NCBI GenBank assembly: GCA_030068075.1
Contig: CM057843.1
Location: 10,992,001 to 11,056,000 of the forward strand
Direction: 5' to 3'
Source of the DNA: Paguma larvata
Lineage: Eukaryota; Chordata; Mammalia; Carnivora; Viverridae
DNA: 64,000 nucleotides
Positions 59,475 to 64,000 of this stretch are shown here, piece after piece. The number at the start of each line of letters is the position of its first letter. Within the stretch, counting starts at the first letter, position 1. Made by a program: the position numbers and the translations under genes. A model generated the notes under the pieces. That model was not told where the DNA came from and did no database searches. It saw nothing but the letters and a program-made list of their open reading frames with translations.

Positions 59475-61975
59475 ACCAGTGTTCATCCCAGCAAGTGCCT
59501 TCCTTAATACCCATCATCCATTTTAGCCCATCCCCCAACACAATACCCCTCCAGCAACCCGATTTGTTCTCCAGTCTTATGATTTGCTTTCCTCTCAGTT
59601 TTTATCATATTTTTCCTTCTATGTTCATCTGTTTTGTTTCTTAAATTCCACATAATGAGTGAAATCATATGGTATTTGTCTTTCTCTGACTGACTTATTT
59701 CGCTTAGTCTAATACGTTCTAGTTCCATCCATATTGGAAATGGCAAGATTTCATTCTTTTTGATCATCGAGTAGTATTCCATTGTGTATGTATCCACATT
59801 TTCCTACTCCATTCATCAGTCAATGGACATTTGGGCTCTTTCCATAATTTGGCTATTGTTGATAGAGCTGCTATAAATGTTGGGGTGCATATGCCCCTTC
59901 AAATAAACATTTTTGTATCCTTTGGATAAATACCTAGTAGTGTAATTGCTGGGTTGTAGGGCATTTTCAACTTTTGAGGAACCTCCATACTGTTTTCCAG
60001 AGTGGATGCACCAGCAGTGCAAGAGGGTTCACCTATCTTTGTATCCTCGGCAACATCTGTTATTTCCCAAGTTGTTCGTTTTAGCCAATCTGACAGGTGT
60101 GAGGTGGTATCTCCTTGTGGTTTTGATTTTATTTCCCTGACGATGAGGGATGTTGAGCATCTTTTCATGTCTGTTAGCCATCTGGATGTCTTTTTTGGAA
60201 AAGTGTCTATTCGTGCCTTTTGCCCATTTCTTCACTGGATTATTTGTTTTTTGGGTGTTGAGTTTGATAAATTCTCTATAGATTTTGGATACTAACCCTT
60301 TATTTGATATATCATTTGCAAATATCTTCTCCGTTTCTGTCAGTTGGCCTTTTAGTTTTGTTGATTGTTTCCTTTGCTGTGTGGAAGCTTTTTACCCTGA
60401 TGAAGTCCCAGTAGTTCATTTTTGTTTTTATTTCCCTTGCCTCTGGAGACTTGTCTAGTTAGAATTCGCTGCGGCCGAGGTCAAAGAGGTTGCTGCCTGT
60501 TTTCTTCTGTAGGATTTTGATAGTTTCCTGTCTTACATTTAGGTCTTTCATCCATTTTGAATTTTTTTTTTTTTGTGAACGGTATAAGAAAGTGGACTAG
60601 TTCCATTCTTCTGCATGTTACTGTCCAGTTTTTCCAACACCTTCTGTTAAAGAGACTGTCGTTTTTCCATTAGATATTCTTTCCTGCTTTGTTGAAGATT
60701 AGTTGGCCATACATTTGTGGGTTCATTTCTGGGTCCTCTGTTCTGTTTCACTGATCTGTGGGTCCGTTTTTGCACCAGTACTGTTTCGATGATTACAGTT
60801 TTATAATACAATTCGAAGTCTGGAATTGTCATGCCTCTAGCTTTGGTTTTCTTTCAGGATTGCTTTGGCTACTTGGGGTCTTTTCTGGATTCATACACAT
60901 TTTGGAATTGTTTTCTCTAGCTCTGTGAAGAATGCTGGTGTTTTTTTATAGGGATTGGCATTGAATGTATAGGTTGCTCTGAGTCGTATCAACATTTGGC
61001 AATACTTGCTCTGGGGTGCCTGGGTGGCTTAGTCAGTTAAGCGTCCAACTTCAGCTCAGGTCATGATCTTGTGTTTGGTGAGTTAGAGCCCTGCATCAGA
61101 CCCTGCACTGACAATGCGGAACCTGCTCTGGATTCTCTCTCTCTCTCTCTGCCCCTCCCCCGCTTATGTTTTTTCTCTCTCTCAAAATAAATAAATAAAC
61201 TTAAAAAAACCCCAATATTTGTTTTTCCGATCCATGAGAATGGAACGTTTTTCCATTTCTTTGTGTCTTCTTCAGTTCCTTTCATAAGCTTTCTATAGTT
61301 TTCAGCATACAGATCTTTTACCTCTTTGTTGAAATTTGTTCCTAGGTATTTTATGGTTTTCAATGCAATTGTAGATGGGATTGATTCCTTGATTTCTCTT
61401 TGTGCTACTTCATTATTGGTGCATAGAAATGCAACCAATTTCTGTGCGTTGATTTTACATCCTGCCACTTTGCTGAATTCATGGATCAGTTTTAGCAGTA
61501 TTTTGGTATAGTCTTTTGGGTTTTCCACATAGACTATCATGTTGTCTGTGAACAGTGAAAGTTTGACTTCTTCCTTGCCGATTTGGATGCGTTTGTAGTC
61601 TGATTGCTGAGGCTAGACTTCAGCACTATATTGAACAACAGTGGTGAGAGTGTAGACATCCCTTTCATGTTCCTGACCTTAGGGAGAAAGCTCTGTTTTT
61701 CCCCATTGAGGATATTAGCTGTGGGTCTTTCCTATATGGCCTTTATGATCCTGAGTTATGTTCCCTCTATCTCTACTTTGAACCAACCCTGCATCCCAGG
61801 AATGAATCCCACTTGATTGTGGTGAATAATTCTCTTAATGTATTGTTGGATTTGGCTTGCTAGTATTTTGTTGAGAATTTTTGCATCCATGTTCATCAGG
61901 GACATTGGTCTGTAATTCTCCTTTTTAGTGGGATCTTTGTCCGGTTTTGGAATCATGGTAATGCTATCACCTCAA
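59475..61975 (-). mobile_element. 5'-truncated L1 LINE, ORF2 3' half and 3' UTR
   Basis: Antisense to NCBP3. From the 5' side of the element (high coordinates) one reads reverse transcriptase segments ('YRPMSLMN', '[14 protein letters not shown]'), a region after the catalytic box, the C-terminal region ('[20 protein letters not shown]', '[15 protein letters not shown]') and the 3' end near 59480. The endonuclease domain and 5' half are absent. Stops and frameshifts interrupt ORF2. The YADD-type catalytic box is altered (F-T-D-N), so it cannot be active. A SINE splits it at 61012-61208. Confidence 0.9.
61012..61208 (+). mobile_element. Carnivore SINE inside the L1
   Basis: Sense SINE starting 'ggggtgcctgggtggcttag'. 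L1 sequence resumes at about 61212 ('caatatttgtttttccgatc'), with 'aatacttg'/'aatatttg' at the junctions. Confidence 0.9.
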
Positions 61976-62148
61976 TTTACTATCGAACTGCTGGTCACTA
62001 ATAAGTACTTACCAGAGTTTATGAATCTTGATGGTATCTCTGTCTTCCTGAATCTGGTTGGCAGAAAAGCACTCATCTGATTTAGTCTGGCTACATCTGT
62101 ATGATTTCTAATTAAACCTGGCTTGTACTCTTCAAAATGACAGAACAA

Positions 62149-62381
62149 TAGGGGCGTCTGGGTGGCTCAGTTGGTTAAACGTCTGACCTCGGCTCAGGTC
62201 ATGATTTCAAGGTTCGTGAGTTTGAGTCCTGCATCTGACACTGTGCTGACAGCTCAGAGACTGGAGCCTGGTTCAGATTCTGTGTCTCCTTTTCTCTCTA
62301 CCTTTCCCCCGCTCATGCTCTCGCTCTCTCTCCCTCTCCAGCTCTCAAAAATCAATAAACATTTAAAAAACAAACAAAACC
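62149..62381 (+). mobile_element. Carnivore SINE (sense)
   Basis: The head 'ggggcgtctgggtggctcag' follows aaatgacagaacaa, and the same 14-mer follows the A-rich tail (62135 and 62382). Confidence 0.93.
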
Positions 62382-62477
62382 AAATGACAGAACAACGAAG
62401 TATTTAAAGATTTTTTTATCTGAAAGTATTCATATACTTTTAAGTATTTAAGTTCGTTTGTTTTACACAGACATATG

Positions 62478-62668
62478 GGGGTGCCTGGGAGGCTCAGTCG
62501 ATTAAGTGTCCTACTGTTGATGTCTCCTCAGGTCATGATCTCACGGTTCGTGAGATCCAGCCCCGTGTTATGCTTGTGGTGACAGCACAGAGCCTTCTTG
62601 AGATTCTGTCTCCCTCACTCTCTGCCACTCTCCCCCACATGCTGTCTGTCTCAAAAAATAAAGAAATT
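62478..62668 (+). mobile_element. Carnivore SINE (sense, diverged)
   Basis: 'gggtgcctgggaggctcagt' to 'ctgtctcaaaaaataaagaa', flanked by 'gacatatg' on both sides. Confidence 0.85.
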
Positions 62669-63009
62669 GACATATGAAAACATACTTGGGAGTAATGGAC
62701 ATTGAATTCTTGACGAATTACTTCAGAGAAGGGAGGGAGAGAAGGGTAAGGAGGAGTTACACAGGCCCCACTTTTCTATGTAATGTTTTATATGCCTCAT
62801 ATCTTTTTAAGAAATTAAGCATAAGGGTAGGTGGCACAGGTTTTTAAAAAATTTTTTATTGATATGTTTGTATATTTCACAACTATGAAGATTAAGTGCT
62901 TAAAGTATTTAGTAAAAAATTAACACGATCCTGGTAAAGCTGAGGTTCCTTTTTTGGGGGAGTCTGGCTTTTACTTATTATTTTAGTTTATCATATGATA
63001 CGTGTACTC

Positions 63010-63294
63010 TCTTTTTTTTTTTTATAATGTTTATTTATTTATTTTGAGAGAGAGAAGAGAGAGCGTGTGACCAGGGGAGGGGCAGAGAGAGAGGAAAAGG
63101 GAGAAAGAATCACAAGCAGGCTCTGCTCTGCTTGTGCAGAGCCCGATGCAGGGCTCAAACTCATGAACTGTGAGATCATGATCTGAGCTGAAATCAAGAG
63201 TCAGATGGAAAGGTTGATCTCACTAATAATCAGGAAAATGCACATTGAAACAAGAGTCAGATGTTTAACCAATTGAGGCATCCAGGCACCCCTC
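63010..63294 (-). mobile_element. Carnivore SINE carrying a 43-bp insert
   Basis: An antisense SINE, normal to 63207. A 43-bp piece (63208-63250) then follows, flanked by caagagtcagatg on both sides, after which the SINE head ends 'ggcatccaggcacccc'. Confidence 0.85.
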
Positions 63295-63497
63295 TATTTT
63301 TTTTTAATGTTTATTTATTTATTTTGAGAGAGAGTGCACACACATGCGTGCGCTATAGCAGGGGGAGGGCAGAGAAGAGAGGGGGAATCCCAGCGAGTGT
63401 GGGGCCCAACATGGGGCTCAGTCTCACCACCTTGAAATCGTTTCCTGAGTTGAAATCAAGGGTTGGACACTTAACCGACTGAGCCACCCAGGCACCC
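63295..63497 (-). mobile_element. Carnivore SINE, abutting the previous one
   Basis: An antisense SINE: 'tttaatgtttatttatttat', 'gcacacacatgcgtgcgc' in the tail region, and the head 'gactgagccacccaggcaccc'. Confidence 0.88.
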
Positions 63498-63499
63498 TG

Positions 63500-63840
63500 T
63501 ACTATATACTGTTTTAATTACTACCACTTTGTAATGTAAGTGAAATTTGGAATTGTGATACCTCTTGTTTTGTTTTAACTCTTCACAATTGCTCTGGGTA
63601 TCAAGGTCTTTTGTGGTTCCATACAAATTTTAGGATTGTTCTAGTTCTGTGAAAACTGCTGTTGTTATTTTGGTGGGGTTGCTTTAAATTTGTAGATTGC
63701 TTTGGCTAATAGACATTTTAACAATATTTGTTCTTCCAATCCATGAGCATGGAATGTCTTTCCATTTCTTTATGTCATCTTGAATTTCTTTCATTAGTGT
63801 ATTACAGTTTTCAGCATACAGGTCTTTCATTAGGTTCCTT
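63500..63840 (-). mobile_element. Older L1 ORF2 fragment
   Basis: Antisense sequence homologous to part of the L1 at 60780-61320: 'tcacaattgctctgggtatc', 'tttcagcatacaggtctttc'. It is more diverged than that copy. From about 63840 to the window end I see nothing I can name. Confidence 0.75.
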
Positions 63841-64000
63841 CTTGACTAGAACCTGCAGTCTTTCTTTTTCCCCAGGGGTCACAGCTGTTATCAGTGTGAA
63901 TTATGCCAGGCCTTTTTCTAGGTCTTTGTGTTCACAAATACATACCCTGAGAAAATGTATGGTGGTGTTTATATTTTAATTTTTTAATATCACCTTGCAC

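Larger units (their letters stand above)
52301..64000. other. NCBP3 intron 3 (5' part)
   Basis: Eleven or more carnivore SINEs, a truncated L1, an older L1 fragment, MIRs (53030-53290, 54740-54960, 55330-55560), an L2-like stretch (53560-53850) and a long (CA)n fill much of this intron. Exon 4, which should encode IPKVRLETIYI-like sequence, was not found. Confidence 0.75.

Noticed and set aside
59475..61975. An intact or retroviral reverse transcriptase gene
   Set aside because: The segments are L1 ORF2, 5'-truncated, with stops, frameshifts and a damaged catalytic box. There are no LTRs and no gag or env-like sequence.
52301..64000. NCBP3 exon 4
   Set aside because: I looked for sequence encoding the expected continuation after MMKK (IPKVRLETIYI-like) and found none on the + strand. 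It presumably lies beyond 64000.

Overview
The window is nuclear DNA of a carnivoran mammal, most likely a felid. Three observations support this. Split genes with GT-AG introns encode proteins very close to human P2RX1, CAMKK1 and NCBP3. Many copies are present of the tRNA-derived carnivore SINE whose head reads 'gcctgggtggctcagt'. The gene order matches human 17p13.2 read in the opposite direction. No prokaryotic feature, CRISPR array or exogenous virus was seen.

Layout: three genes lie head to tail on the + strand. P2RX1 (exons 2-12, bases 1043-6661; exon 1 lies before the window) encodes the P2X1 ATP-gated cation channel. CAMKK1 (5'UTR exon in a CpG island near 12.0 kb, coding exons 19357-37561) encodes calcium/calmodulin-dependent protein kinase kinase 1; its 15 coding exons join in frame to exactly 505 codons plus stop. 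NCBP3 (first three exons, 48179-52300; the rest lies beyond the window) encodes a nuclear cap-binding subunit. All exon joins named here were checked for phase by hand.

Between the genes: 7.8-11.7 kb and 39.5-47.8 kb hold diverged ancient repeats (MIR, L2, hAT-type DNA transposons, old L1 3' ends) and scattered carnivore SINEs. The last 11.7 kb is NCBP3 intron 3. It is packed with carnivore SINEs, many with intact target-site duplications, and holds a 5'-truncated antisense L1.

Functionally the three genes are neighbours rather than an operon: a calcium-permeable channel, a calcium/calmodulin-responsive kinase and an RNA cap-binding protein, each with its own promoter and polyadenylation signals. 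I found no undescribed biological system. The best second-look items are a 27-bp perfect copy of P2RX1 coding sequence inside a MIR-like repeat in intron 7, a microsatellite serving as the polypyrimidine tract of a 22-nt CAMKK1 microexon, a cluster of four CACGTG boxes just inside CAMKK1 intron 1, an overlapping upstream ORF at the NCBP3 start, and several datable nested SINE insertions.
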